Below are positions 12,781 to 25,423 of a stretch of 64,000 nucleotides of DNA, in pieces; position 1 is the first letter of the stretch, and each line of letters begins with the position of its first letter. This DNA is from Neodiprion pinetum. Its lineage: Eukaryota; Arthropoda; Insecta; Hymenoptera; Diprionidae. The notes under the pieces are model-generated. The model was not told where the DNA came from, ran no database searches, and worked only from the letters and a program-made list of their open reading frames with translations. The DNA lies in NCBI RefSeq assembly GCF_021155775.2, contig NC_060234.1:40173026-40237025 (forward strand). Direction: 5' to 3'. The position numbers were made by a program, and so were the translations under genes.

Positions 12781-13767
12781 GTTGAGCCCTTTTTCTTTTT
12801 CATACCTACCCACTCAAAGACACGAATAGTGGTTTTTTGAGCGATACAACCAGGACCCTTTGCGCACTCCTTCAAATCGCACCACGAGCCCGTATTTCCA
12901 TCCATTCATCTCCGCGCAGCGCAGGCATACATATATACGTTCGTTAATTATTAAGTTTCGTCCTAATATTATGCGGAGACTGGCTACCTGCGTCTCTTAA
13001 TCCGATTCTTTGAATAAATATCCAGGAGCCAAGGCGGCGTCGGTGACCGTATTCGGTCCACATCCACACGTGGGGCCCGTGCAACCGGGGCTTCTGCTGC
13101 AGGGTCGAGGGGACACGGAAACCCGGGGTCTCGGGGACTCGGGGACCACCTCCGTTAATCGGTTTAAAGACACCTTCGCTGCGTGAACGTCGCGGCATGA
13201 CTCCCGTCGCCTTTCGAGGATTAGGGCACCTTCGCTTTAACTCGATCCCTTTCGTTTTCTTGCCCGTCGAGATGCGCAACGCGTATGGCACGCCCCCGAG
13301 ATCCAAAATTCGATAGAAATTTGCAACCCTGAAAAAGTCTCTAATTTTCTCGACTTCTTAAACATCTATTTTCACTTTGATCGCAAGGTATGCCGGGAGA
13401 CTTCGGTGAAACTTGCTGCTCAACGCCGGTGGATAGACAACCAGGGCTGCATTCGACAATGGCGGGTATTCCAGACGCACCTTTGGTTGCCTATCTGCCG
13501 GCGCCCAGCGGCAAGTTTCACTGAAAACTCCTGGTATAATCTAATCTTACAACCGAGATAGGAGGGAACAATTTTCGTATCACTCCTCGCTTCGCCCGTT
13601 GCCCTCCCGCTGGGAATTGACGCGTAAACGCTGCTAAACAATCCTGGTAAGTGGTTGGAGGAGCCGGCTTACCGCGAGTACATGCAGTCCGTACGCATCG
13701 CGCTGTCCTCATCTTTATATAGGAGGCGCCGCGTTCCGTAATAAGCTAAAACGAAGCATGAGCAGCC

Positions 13768-13826
13768 GAGAGAAAGAGAGGCGGGGAGGAGAGAGGAAAA
13801 GGGAAGAGACGGGAAGAGAGAAGAGG
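13768..13826. repeat. Purine (GA) tract
   Basis: Almost uninterrupted A/G on the plus strand for about 60 bases, with only two C. Such tracts can bind GAGA-type factors or form triplex DNA; no function is shown here. Confidence 0.75.
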
Positions 13827-14984
13827 TGTCGGCTATCGTGTTGTCATTTCTCAACGCGGAGGACTCCGGAGACGAGCAAGTCCGCGTGTCCCTCCCTCGG
13901 TTTCTTCTCTCTTCTTCTCTCCCTTCCATCTCACGTCGGCGCTCTTGTCTCCCGTGTCTCTTGAACTGCGGCTATTTATTTAATATTGTCATAAGTCAGG
14001 ATGAAGGCGTTGTAGTAACCCGTGAAACGTCGACAAGTCGCTTAGCTGCCGTCTTCGAGATCGATGGCGCTTCCTGCGTCTAGGACTTTGACATCGTCTC
14101 CAGTCTTCGCCCTGCCAGCTCTCCGTTGTTGGTATTTTCCTACAGGCTCTGCATGTTCTTGAATCCGGCTGAACGCCCCGAAACGCGTGGGTGAGAAAAT
14201 ATTAAAAATTCTTTTTACACCCGTCGAGGCGTAGATTATATCAAACAGATTATACGCCTGACCATTCGGAATAGAGATATATGAACCCACGAAGAGAAGT
14301 CGACGGCCGTCGAAAGCAGAAGGAATTATACATACGCGGCGGTGAAAAATAAATTCGGTACACGGTACACACGAAAAATGAGTCCGGAAATACGATTTCT
14401 ACCCACGATACGTTCCCCCACAGCCCCGAGGCCGCTCTTATAACGAGAGACGACTGCCGTGTGTGGTCGACGTCTGCGCGTGCGCGTGAATACACAGACG
14501 AAGATGGGCGCGCGGCACTTATCTTTCGGCTAACGCCATCAGGGCAGCCCCTTTCCGCAATATCCGTTTCTTCTCCTTGCTCTCCTCTTCTTTCCGCGAC
14601 TCTCTTTCTCTCTCTCGATCTCTCTCTGTCCCTTGGAACGGGAATTTTTTTCGGTTTAAACGTCGGAATGCTTGGTTGTCGTAGCGCTTGCGCGAGATAT
14701 CCGTGGCATGTGTCTCTGGACAGCCGCCACTGCTGTCCTGCATCGCGGTCCCCTTAGCTCCGCGATTCTCTTGGTACGACTGCTTATTCCACCGGGGGCG
14801 TCGCGGACTGAGAAAACGAGAGGACCGAGCTGGACGGAGATACAGCCGGTCGAGAACCGCGGCCAGGGCTTCCCCATCCTCCGTTTCTGACATGCCGAGG
14901 ATATATTCAAGTGTCAAGACTCCACCGGGTCCGCGGCTTTTCTCCGCCCTCCTTGTCGATACACAAGCAATCGTAGGTAACCAA

Positions 14985-14998
14985 AACTGACGTCAGTT
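14985..14998. promoter_or_regulatory. Perfect 14-bp palindrome with CRE core
   Basis: AACTGACGTCAGTT reads the same on both strands and contains the full cAMP-response element TGACGTCA (14988-14995). A full CRE is bound by CREB/ATF-type bZIP proteins. A single isolated copy is weak evidence of function. Confidence 0.35.
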
Positions 14999-16204
14999 CC
15001 AAAACACAAGGTGATCCCCTTCTTTCACGGGGGATGACAATTAGGGCGTTGCGTTCGGATTGTTACTTTGCAATGCGGCGTCTGATGGAAAAAAATCATA
15101 CCAATGCAACCAGACTGACTGTCGACCGTTGACCGTGTTTTTTCGCGTATGAATGGCAGAATAAGTATGTTATTTAGTACGTCTTATCGATTTACGTGGC
15201 ATGAGTAACTTTTTTTTGTTGCATTGATCCTGATTTGATCCTTAGTTCTGGAGTTAGAAAATAAAAAAAATTTGTACCGTCTGAGCTTCCAGTAATCAGG
15301 TTTAGTCATCGAGAAATTGACAATTTATGCCGTCAATTTATAATTTTATAAAATAAGAGGGCACACAATTGGGTCTAAACGTGTGAACAACTGGTACCCT
15401 TAGCTTGCAAAATGAAAATGAGTCTCGTAGCTGTGGCTTCAAAAAACCATAGCCATTTCACTAGAATCATTTATAATAAGACTTTTACAGCGCACGTTTG
15501 ATAAACGAACGCATAATTCTACCAAAACTTGTTGTTAAGAAATTAATTTGTTGCGAGGGAACGCAGCTTTAGTGCACGGTCAGAACTGCAGTGCGATAAG
15601 AATTTTTCTCAGGCTAAAGTTATTTTTTCACTTATTTCAGGCAATTAGCTTTTTTCGGTGAGTATAGGCGCGCCTTGCACTTTGCCTGCACGGCATTCCC
15701 CTAGCTAGAGTTATAATGTCCGTACCTATACGTATAATAATAATCGCGGGTCTCCCACACCCCGCAACTCGCGCATTACCTTTGCCCGTTTCTCTGTATA
15801 CATGATGTTGCCCCTCGCAAAACTGCAGCTTATACGCTGTGCACGTTGGAGGAATTTAAATTGGGCCCGTTAAGAGCCGGGGAATTACTTTAAAAATCAC
15901 CGGCTCGCCCACGCGCTTATGACGGCGGGAATCTTCGGGTGCATGCTCTTGGTCGCACAGCTCTCGGGATGCTGCAGTTTAGTTTTAACTCCGTAAGTTT
16001 TCCGCGTCATGCGGCCGGACGACCCTCGCAGTTCGCGGAGTCTTTATAGGCGCGAGCCGCTCCCCCTCAGCATTCGACTTTCTCATTTATCCCGAACCAG
16101 TCGGAGATTCTTGCGAAAAGATAGCCTGACGAGACCGAATTTGGCGAATCCTTTACCAAATTAACTTGGATGCTAAATATTCTGATCCCGATGATTAGCC
16201 TGGA

Positions 16205-16219
16205 GGGGGGGGGGGGGGG
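16205..16219 (+). repeat. Poly-G run (15)
   Basis: Fifteen consecutive G on the plus strand. Confidence 0.9.
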
Positions 16220-19200
16220 AAGATTGCGGCCCTTCGGCCATGTGTCTTTTCACTTATCTTATTTCCCCGGCTCTCCTTCTAATTCCTTTATTTCTCAAAC
16301 GGATCTTCCTGCACCGAGCGCGGCTACCGCAGCTGTGTATCTTCCTTTCGCGGAGGATTTTTTCTTCTCATCCTTCTCTTCTTCACAGACTTATCTGATT
16401 ATTTCCCCGTACGACGCCCAATCTTGATATCCGATTTCCTGGCTAAATGCTGCGTTGCAGTTTCAAAGATTTCGTGTCTCTGGATTCCGAATATTCGTTC
16501 TCCGGGAGAAATTCAAAGCAAAATAGTTTTTCAAGGCGGAATTCGCTGGAGCTGGACAAGACCTCCGCCTGCTGCTGCTGGTGTTGCTAGTGTCTGCAGA
16601 TGTAGGCGAAAACGAGAACGGCCACGCATTATTATTTGCTGTAATTTCAGTCGGAAGAGGAGGTCGTCTCCGCTATTCTGCAACGTGATATAAATAAAAG
16701 TGACCAATAGACGCTCGACGGTCGCTGAGTGGCGAAAGAACCCTAAACGCTTCTTCCATCCGTCGAGACGATATCAAGTTTATCGAGTATAAGGTTACCG
16801 GGTTCCCATTCCCTTCTGATCTGTCGCATACGGTACCCTTCGAACACTCTCTCGCTTCTTGGCGGCGGCGTCCTGATCCTTATTCAATGTCCTTGCGCTT
16901 CTCGTCGCCTTCACTCATAACTCCCTAATCTCGTACTTCAATTTATTATCGCAATATTTTAGCTCGAGGATGGAAGAGTCATTCAAAAACGTTTGAATCG
17001 GACTGTGAACCGTGCAAAATTCGTACATGGTACATTCGTGTACCTGAATTAATTTCGGTTGACCAAGGTGAACCGAAAGCTCTAACGACAACGTCTTGAA
17101 ACTCGGAAAGTTATCGAAAAGCACTAAATGGTGAATTTGAGGCTAAATATTCAATTGGCTTACATCCTTTTATTCTATTGAAATAATGACGAGTATACTT
17201 GAGCATAAAAAGCTTGACCAATCAAAACTTCAGATACGTGATTCATCTCGGGTCTAAATCTCTCCTGTTAAATTACGAGCCTGTATGATGTCACTGAACT
17301 AATTTCGCATTTAAATACGTATTCGTGGCTTCAAAATTGTTCGTAAACCCATGACGACTGAATTACCGATAATCACACCCGTGGTTCCCTCCCGCCATTA
17401 TAAGACCGAAGAACCCGTTACGGAACGCTCGCACAAACTCCGAATCCTCAGCATCATATTAGCCCAGATATGCAGAACCGGGAGGAAACTTGCCCTGGCC
17501 CGTGAACGCGCATTTACAATCTTTCGCGACGAAGTTCTGCTCGTCTTCATGCCTCGCGCACGCGATCCTTTCCCTGAGTTAATTTCAGAAGAATTGACCT
17601 CGGCTGAGACGCCGGCTAATTGCGTGGCACTGCAGTTTTCAGCTTGAGTAAAAGAAACGCCCGAAGAAGAATCTCGGAGTGAAAATAAACGCCGGTTTCG
17701 TTTCGTGAACAGATTTTACGATCCAGGATTACAAAATTTGGTGACGGTGAGAGAATCGTATTCGTATTTGTCGAATTGTGTTTTCTCAATTTTTAATCCT
17801 CTTCCTCTTTGATTTTACGTCTTCTCAGTTCTTATTTCTCGGCTCTCTTTCGGTGTCCAAGGAGCGGGGCGAAAAATGAAGTGATTTGTATGCGCACGGA
17901 CATTCACGAAACACAGAAACGGACGGAGAAATGGACAGCGTACGTTCAGCGGCCTGTTTTACGATCTAACCATAAGCCGCCGCGCAATGCAACGCGCGAT
18001 ACCTTCGCAGCCGTCTGCAACCCGCCCAGACCGGAAGTAGAACTCGTATAACTCGGCTACGCGTCGTGAGAGCGGACTCGTCACTTCGTCGCTATAACTA
18101 GTAATTTACATTTTTTCCACGCACATACATATACGTATATGTTTCATTTCGTCCCTCATTTTTGTCATTCTTTCTTAGTCTCCAACTTCTCGTTAAACGA
18201 TCAGGATATAATTTTTCATTTACATTTCTCCGGTTCGTACAAGTTTTCTTCAAATCTCGCATCATTATAAATAGAATACCCAACCCAGAAGTATAATTCG
18301 ATTTCGTCTATGGATGTAAGTACGGAGTACCACTGAACTAGCGTGACCGGATAAATTCCCTTTATCTATGCGAAGACGCGATTAGCATTTGACCCCGTCC
18401 TGGGGCGAAAATCCGAAGGGCAGAAAAGCGATGCTCGTAAAAGCCGGATGACGTTTTGTCCCTTAAGTTGACCGGGACCCCGTTTCTATTAGCAATAAAA
18501 TTTCCTCGAGGAAGCGGGGAATTGTTTCCACTGCTAATAATTGGGTGATACAAGAAAAAGGTATTTTTTAGAATGTATCCTCGAAGCTGGAGGCGGTTCT
18601 AATTTAATTATGTTTATCTGCGTACGTCTATAAGTATGCTTTCGATTGTAGACAAATGACACGCTTGCTGGCTTCGGTTGCTTCGAATCAAAATTCCGTT
18701 TGTCAGCTTGAGAACTACAGAGGAAGAAGAATTAGAGAGTCGATGACTGAGTGATTCAAGCGATTCCAAATTCTCGTTAGTACTTATTCTATTCGAGTCA
18801 ATGAATTCGAGATAGCTAATCTAGGCGAATTTGTGGTCAGTGAGTTTTTTCACCTGCAGGATAGATATTCGAATAAACATTTTTTATTTGTCACTTTTAG
18901 TGAACGTTATGCGAGTCTGGTTCCCGTACGTAAGCGAAAATATAAGAAACGGATGATTTCTTGGAGAATCAGAGGCCGGAAAACAAGGAAAAATCCGATT
19001 CATGCACAAGGCGAATGGAAGGGGGCAAGGGGTCCGAATCTTGCATGCGTAATATCTGATCCAAGGGTCCCGGGAATGCGTCTCGACGCAACTCGAGCTG
19101 GTGATTGTTTTACCCCTGACATGATAATACTTAGCTTAAGCATATTTAAGGAGCGTGGAACGAGGACGATCTGCAGGACGAAGGACGAAGGACGAGAGGG

Positions 19201-19304
19201 TGGCAGAGCGCGGGCCCCACTCTATTGTCCTCGTGTCCGCAGCCTTTTTCAATTCAAATTGAAGAAGCCGCAAAAAAAGCTCTCGGCACACCGGCAGGTC
19301 TTCC

Positions 19305-19360
19305 GCTGCTGCTGCTGCTTCTGCTGTTTCTGCTTCTGCTTCTGCTTCTGCTACTGCTTC
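19305..19360. repeat. CTG/CTT imperfect trinucleotide repeat
   Basis: About five CTG units pass into mixed CTG and CTT units. The open frame spanning it encodes poly-leucine or poly-cysteine stretches, so its length is a by-product of the repeat. Confidence 0.85.
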
Positions 19361-21023
19361 GGCAGTTTCGAGCCTTCAGCCGCTTCTCGCTGCCCGGCGA
19401 CGTATATAACCGGCTGATTCTATCGGTCCCTAAATATCACCGTCACAGACCCGCGCATCAACCGATCCGTGCACGCACCTTCGACGTATGTGCGTAAGTT
19501 TCGACCGGATACCTATGCATGTGTATTATATACATGCGCGTGTGTACGTATGTACTCGAGATATCTACTCGCGCTGCTTTCGCGGAGAAACCGGGCAGCG
19601 CCGATCGCCGATTCCTTCTCTCGTCTCCTCTCAGTCCTTGCCGCTGGGAAGATCCTGATACCAATACTCGGCAGTGCCGAGAAAAGGACCTCTTTCTTCG
19701 ATTATACATACCATATACTCTTATTCGGAAATGCGAGCCAAGCCCTTACAGAGTGCCTTATACCCGACTTTGCTTTCACATTGTATTTTATTACAGGCTT
19801 CTGAAATAACGATATTCACCCGCACCCCTTGATTCATCCACAATTTTATTCAAGCATGAATTTATCAACGCTCCCCACGGCTGTTTTTTTTTGCGTGCAA
19901 CGTTCGTCAAGAAAATTATAAGTAGATTTGATTTCTGAAAATCTGACGTAGTTCGCAACGAAAGAGGTACGGATCTGATTATTTCTAACCTAACTTTAAA
20001 TTCAACGTATATATAATTTACGGTTATCGATGAAAAATCATGAAATTTGTTTTGGTATTTTGGAATTGGGTTGTCTTTTTAAAGATAGATCAAGGAAAGT
20101 GTTATCATTTCGCTACAAATCCACTTTCACTTAACAAAACTCTTTCAATCAACCTGAAACGGTATAAAAAATGAAATTTGTAAATACACATACGATGTTC
20201 CGACAAATTCAGCCTCTAACCTTTATTTTACACCGCAATGAATCGGAAGGACGAAATGCGTCAGATATAGAATCAGTAATCGCTTTCGTATCCCGATTCC
20301 GCCGCACTTCCGTCACGAACAAACAACGCGGCGGAATCTTTTTGCCGTAAAAATTCGAATAGAAGCCGAAGCGAGTCCGTCGAAAAGGTGGAAAGATCGC
20401 GATAATGGCCGTCGAGTATACCGGGCCGAGTATACATCGCCGTTCCATGATCCTCTCCGATCACGTTTAATGGACCGCAAATGTACGCGGCAGCGGCAGA
20501 CGCCCACTTTGCATTTGCAGTCTTGATCCGGGATCGCGCGGTGTCCGTTCTTTGGAGGTTCCCCCGATGCTTCCCCGGCCGGCTGTCTCCTCCGTTTCTC
20601 CGTTCGACCCTTTTCGCGAAGGCCCGCGGACAGCCGTCGGTCCCTAAATTACGGACCGTAGGGCCCCGGCTGGCAGAAGAGAAGACGGAGAGCAACTGCA
20701 CGTTTCGGCTTCCGTGTGCTCCCGTTAATTGATAACTGATATCTGATCGCCGGACAGTTTTCTTCTCTCTTCGAGGGCCGATTCACCCTCTCCTCCCTCC
20801 CCCCTTACCTTGCGGCTTACCTCTTCCCCGCCACCTCGTCGTTTCTTCGACGGGTCCCTCTGGCCAATGCAGACGGAGATCAGGAACGGGCCCGAAGGAA
20901 CGAACAGTAGACGCGCCGACGATCGTTTCGTTTTTATTTTTCCTCGATTCTCTTCTTTCTCTCCTTTTTTCGATCACCCCTTCCACCGTTCGGGGTCCAC
21001 TTTTTTCCTTTATTTTTGTCTTG

Positions 21024-21045
21024 TTTTTTTTTTTTTTTTTTTTTT
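21024..21045 (+). repeat. Poly-T run (22)
   Basis: Twenty-two consecutive T within a longer pyrimidine-rich stretch. Confidence 0.9.
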
Positions 21046-22240
21046 CATACCGTCTTCTGTCTTACCCATTCACTTGCTTTATTTTCTTGCGCTCTCTCGC
21101 CGACTTATAAGGCTATTCTTCCCGCACCGATGAGAATAAGAAGCGACGATAACAGAGAAAGGAAAGAATTCCTCAACCTTGTCGAAAAGTATTGAAAAAT
21201 CGGTGGAAATCTCCGACAATCGATGCGTTCAATTAATCACGTACGTTGCGATTTTTGTTACAGCTGCATGCATCGCGGATGCGAATATAAATATCGCAAC
21301 TGCGTCTCTAATTATATTGTAAGCGTGCGGGAACAAGATACTTACAATTAACGTTGGTAGAAAATCGTTTGTCTTATGCTGCGGTATTGCAAGGCAAACG
21401 GGAAATCGAGCGGGGAAATCATCTTCGGGGATGTCATTTGACCGGGATTCTCCGGTGAAGTTATCGCATCTGCACGCAACTCGGAATTCTGTTGATAATG
21501 AATCGTAGCAGACGATCGTTGGTTCAATTTCGCCTGAAAACCGATTCGAGGGATTCGTGCGAGTACAACTTCGGCTCTGATTGGTTAGTAATTACCCGTG
21601 GCTTAACGTTTCACGCTTCACCAGCTGCAAATTTTTCGTAAATCGAATGTGCAGCAGGTCGATCTCGCGAATCACGCGCGCTACTTACGTATGTTACAAT
21701 ATACTTACCGCCCATTCGTGCTGCGATAAAGCGCGCGGAGAAAGTGATTAAAAAATTTTAATACTAACGAAAATGAATTGTGTACGCCGTGTAGAAAGTT
21801 ATTTGAGAAACACCCGTAACAAAAATAATAATAAAAACAACCCGTACAACGTTAAATCGTTATACTCTCGCGCTGATCACTTTGCCGTCTTTTTCTACCC
21901 CTTGTGTTCTCTATTTTTTCCCTCCATCCGCGCATTATATTCGGCTTCCCTTGTTATGACTTCCTTGTCTGCCGCAGTGAATGTGTCCACACACGGACAC
22001 ACACACCTGTCCGTGCTTTTTCTTCCGCGAGCGTCTCTCTCCTTCACCCTCCGTCTCTCTCGTCGTTCGTCTTTTCGTTTCCATTTTTTCTTTTTTTTTT
22101 TTTATTTTTCGTAACTCGCTTTTTCGCCTTTTTGCTCCTTTGCTTTGGTGCGTTGATCCTCGGGATGTTGGCCCCGTCGATACAATCTGGCATTCTCTCC
22201 CCGCACTCGAAACCACTGTATGTGCTCCCATACACGTATT

Positions 22241-22978
22241 TTATACCCCCGTGCACACACCGCATCCTCCGGCTCTGCGTTTGGCCAGCGCCGTGCACAC
22301 AGTCTTAAATATCTTCTCCCCGCTGCGCGCGCACCGAGATGTCACTCGAAACGGTGAACGAATGTGCCGACGATGGACGCATTCTTCTCCGTCGCGAAAT
22401 CTCCGCCGAAGATACCGGAGGCTCGGGATGCTGGATCCGAGGTAAAAGTCGAGAAAATTCCCTCGGCCTCGCCACCAAGCCCAGTTGTTAAAAATTGGCA
22501 GTTCGGAAGATGCGCGCGGATTTGGAGCGCGTTTTTCAACCTTTTCCTTCGTTTTTAAAAGCCCGTTTTGCGAACGTGGGTGCGGCGGCGATTCCCTTCT
22601 AACGAATCGCGGCAGCTGACTCTCCGCCATGTGAACCGCAATTAAGGTAGAATTGCGAAGAGGCTCGGGGAATGCGAGGTGCTTCGCTATAATCGCGAGC
22701 CATGCGCTTCGCGGAGAAGGTTCAATTTGGAGAAACGCGGGCCGGATGTTTGGGATCGCGCTCCACCAACAATGGGGAGGGTGATAAATGTCCGTCGAGG
22801 GAGCTCTTTTCCCTCTTTGGAATCGGCCCTCGAGTCTAGGGTTCTCGCACTCACGGCAGCTCCTATCTCCATCTTGAAACGGGATGCCGCTCCTCCGAGC
22901 TGCCGCGGTCCGCTTGCATTCTAATGCACGTGCCTTCGTCCTGCACCGCCTGCAACTTGTTTTCTCCTTCCTTCTCAT
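22241..22978 (-). other. Long unassigned open frame, probably non-coding
   Basis: This is the longest ATG-initiated frame of the window (245 codons). The translation is rich in arginine, serine and proline. It shows no domain, signal peptide or repeat that I recognise, and overlaps other long frames on both strands, as expected in GC-rich DNA with few stop codons. I would not annotate it as a gene without conservation or RNA support. Confidence 0.1.
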
Positions 22979-24824
22979 CCACCTTCTCCTCGCAATACGA
23001 ATTCGACCCTTTCTTCGTCATTGAGAGACACATTGTAGACACCAATCCCAATAGATTCGCAAAATGTCACTGGGGTGCAGTGCGGATCAACCATTCTTCA
23101 GAAACTGTCACACTCCACGATACGTAAGGGAATGTTTCTTTCTGAAGTGTTTAAGATTTCCTCAATCACAGGATGTTCACTTCTAGACAATTCCAAAACG
23201 GTATCGATCACCATCGATTTCCATCAACGACAGTTTGCCTTCTCGCGATGCTCGCAAGTTGCCTCACGGTTTGGGTCTGAGGTGACGAGTACAAGGACCG
23301 TGATCGAGGCGCGTTGTTGTTTTCTTAGAGAAAATGGGAATCTTGTGAAACGGAGTGATGGGGCCTTGGCATACGCAACAAGAAATGAAAAACACATAGC
23401 GTGTACCGTTACCATGGGTCTAATTGATAGCTTCCCCCGCGTTCTTCCTATTTTCTAGGATGCGCTCGATGCCACGGCTCCTGCGTACGAAAACAGGCCG
23501 CGGGTATTTCAGCCGGTAATAAATCCCAAGCTCTTTTCCCCGGAATCGGAACCGTCATATCTCAAAATTTCGTCGTCCCTGTGATTTGTGAGACTTGTGG
23601 AACCTGGTCGGCTGTGTGGAGACGAATATGCACGCTGGTTATCCCCGAGCGCTAACACAGATTCGTTCGCCGAAGCGCTTAGTATTCTTGGGCCGAGTCT
23701 TTCCTGCGCCGGGCATAAGAAGTAGGATATGGTGCGTGCGCGTATTGTCCTAGGGCCGACCGAATCCGTGTTGGTGCCGTGTTCGTTTCCCCGGCGTTGT
23801 ATCAGAGCATTAATAAGCTGTTAACATAAGAGCGCACGAGGTGCGCGCGGCTCGCTAGGCTCACCGAGCGTATGTTGAATTTTAAATACACGGAGAATGG
23901 CCAGCGGGCACTTTTTTTATTTTCATTCTTCTACTTCTTGCCCCTTTTTTCACTTCTCTCCGGGTTTTTTTTTTTTCGACCCCTTTTCTTCAATCGTTAA
24001 AAGAACTTTCGCCTTATACCGGAGCACTTACTCGAGGAGGAAGAGATCACGTGCATCACGCTTACGATCTTCATACCTGCGTTTTTCTCTTTATTTATTA
24101 TTTCCTAGTCTCAAGTCAAGTTATATATCCTTCGTCGCACTTTGCGTCGTCGAAGTGATTAACAACAAGCTTGTGTTTTGCTCAACAGTTCAGAGCTTGG
24201 CTCTCATTGTGCAAGCTCAGATAAAAATTACCTCACGTAGCGTGCGGTTATTTTTGTCAAGCTTCAAAAGCTTTTTCGCACGTTTCGGTACGTCTGAGTA
24301 ACTCGATGAAAAATTCTTGCTTCTCGACAAGTGTGCTTGTATTGCGAATGTAAAAAGAAAGAGAAGTAGAGAGTACAGAAAAGAAACCAGAAACCGGTGA
24401 AAAAAAAAAAAGAGACGGGACCAACAACGGTGTTAGCAAATTTTAACCGAACGAGATATTTTTAAGAACTGAGTGAGTTTTAAACGGTCCTAATCGCTGT
24501 GTTCCGTGGCGAAAATAATGGTAGGTTTTTTAAACAGTGTGTATAATACGTCGCACGGTAATACCGAGCCGAACATTGTTGTACCCGTATCTTATAGCCG
24601 TGTGTGGAGCGCATAGATGATTGTTGAAGGGTTTCGTTCACGTTCACGAGTTTATGGCGGACGGTTGTATAATTATAAAAATAAAAAAGGAACGTGGAGA
24701 AGCCACGTACAGCGGCTCCCTTCCGGGCAAGATTTACAATATAATACATGCTTACGTAGAATAAGAGTTGCTAGGACCACGTGGTGAGCACTGCGCGGCT
24801 CCTAATCTCCGATCAATAATCACG

Positions 24825-24850
24825 GCAGCAGCAACAACAACAACAACAAT
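24825..24850. repeat. (CAA)n with CAG start
   Basis: CAGCAG followed by about six CAA units. Confidence 0.8.
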
Positions 24851-25391
24851 AAACACGCGGTGGCCGAGTCGAGTGGAATTGAATTGGCTCCGCGTTCAAG
24901 GGCGCCGTAGGTATAATAAGGACGTAGAGAACAAAATAACAAACGTCGCGACGAAATCCCCGGATTCGTGGGTGCCGTTGATCTCCTCGAAATCCATCGA
25001 ACTCGGGTGGTTCCGGGCCCACAAATCCCGCACCGCGGGGATTCCCGTTGTCCGATAAGCGTGGGTCTAGGCCCGGCTGATTTTAAATTCTAGATAACTT
25101 AATCCCGCGCCTCGCGTTCCTCGGCACACGAATAGGACCGGAATCTCCTCGGGGCTTACCGGCTCCGTTTTTCCCGAGCTTTTTCTCCACTTTCCAACGG
25201 ACGCACGGACGTGCTCGGGGTCATAGTTGGGTCTGCGGAGTCGGAGACCGATTGTGAGGGGGTTCGCATGTCTCTGCAGGAGGAAAGCTCGTGCCGTGTA
25301 TTAATTACGGCCACCGTCCTGCAACTCGGTGGCCCACCTACGGCCACTTTGCATACGTCGGACGGAACGCGCGCAGCTCCCTCTCGGTCCC

Positions 25392-25423
25392 CGTTCCGCC
25401 GTTCCGTCGTTCCGTCGTTCCGC
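25392..25423. repeat. Four tandem 8-mers (CGTTCCGY)
   Basis: Four consecutive 8-base units differing only at the last base. Confidence 0.8.

Larger units (their letters stand above)
12781..22240. other. Non-coding block, intron-like
   Basis: No exon, RNA gene or transposon recognised. It holds a purine tract (13768-13826), a CRE palindrome (14985-14998), a 15-base G run (16205-16219), a CTG/CTT run (19305-19360) and a 22-base T run (21024-21045). Two strong acceptor-like tracts ending at about 16388 and 17829 have no matching exon. A CAG at 15638-15640 is followed 17 bases later by GTGAGT, too little to call an exon. A TATA-like TTTATA at 16043 lies 26 bases before a TCA start-like motif, but nothing downstream supports a gene. 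Confidence 0.55.

Noticed and set aside
16043..16100. TTTATA plus TCAGCATTC core promoter
   Set aside because: Spacing is near acceptable, but there is no downstream promoter element at the expected place and no coding exon follows.
18833..19417. 194-codon plus-strand frame
   Set aside because: Its end is a poly-Cys/Phe translation of the CTG/CTT repeat, and the start lacks any motif.
22241..22978. 245-codon minus-strand frame as a gene
   Set aside because: No recognisable domain, biased Arg/Ser/Pro composition, and overlapping long frames on both strands in GC-rich DNA. Chance is the simpler reading.
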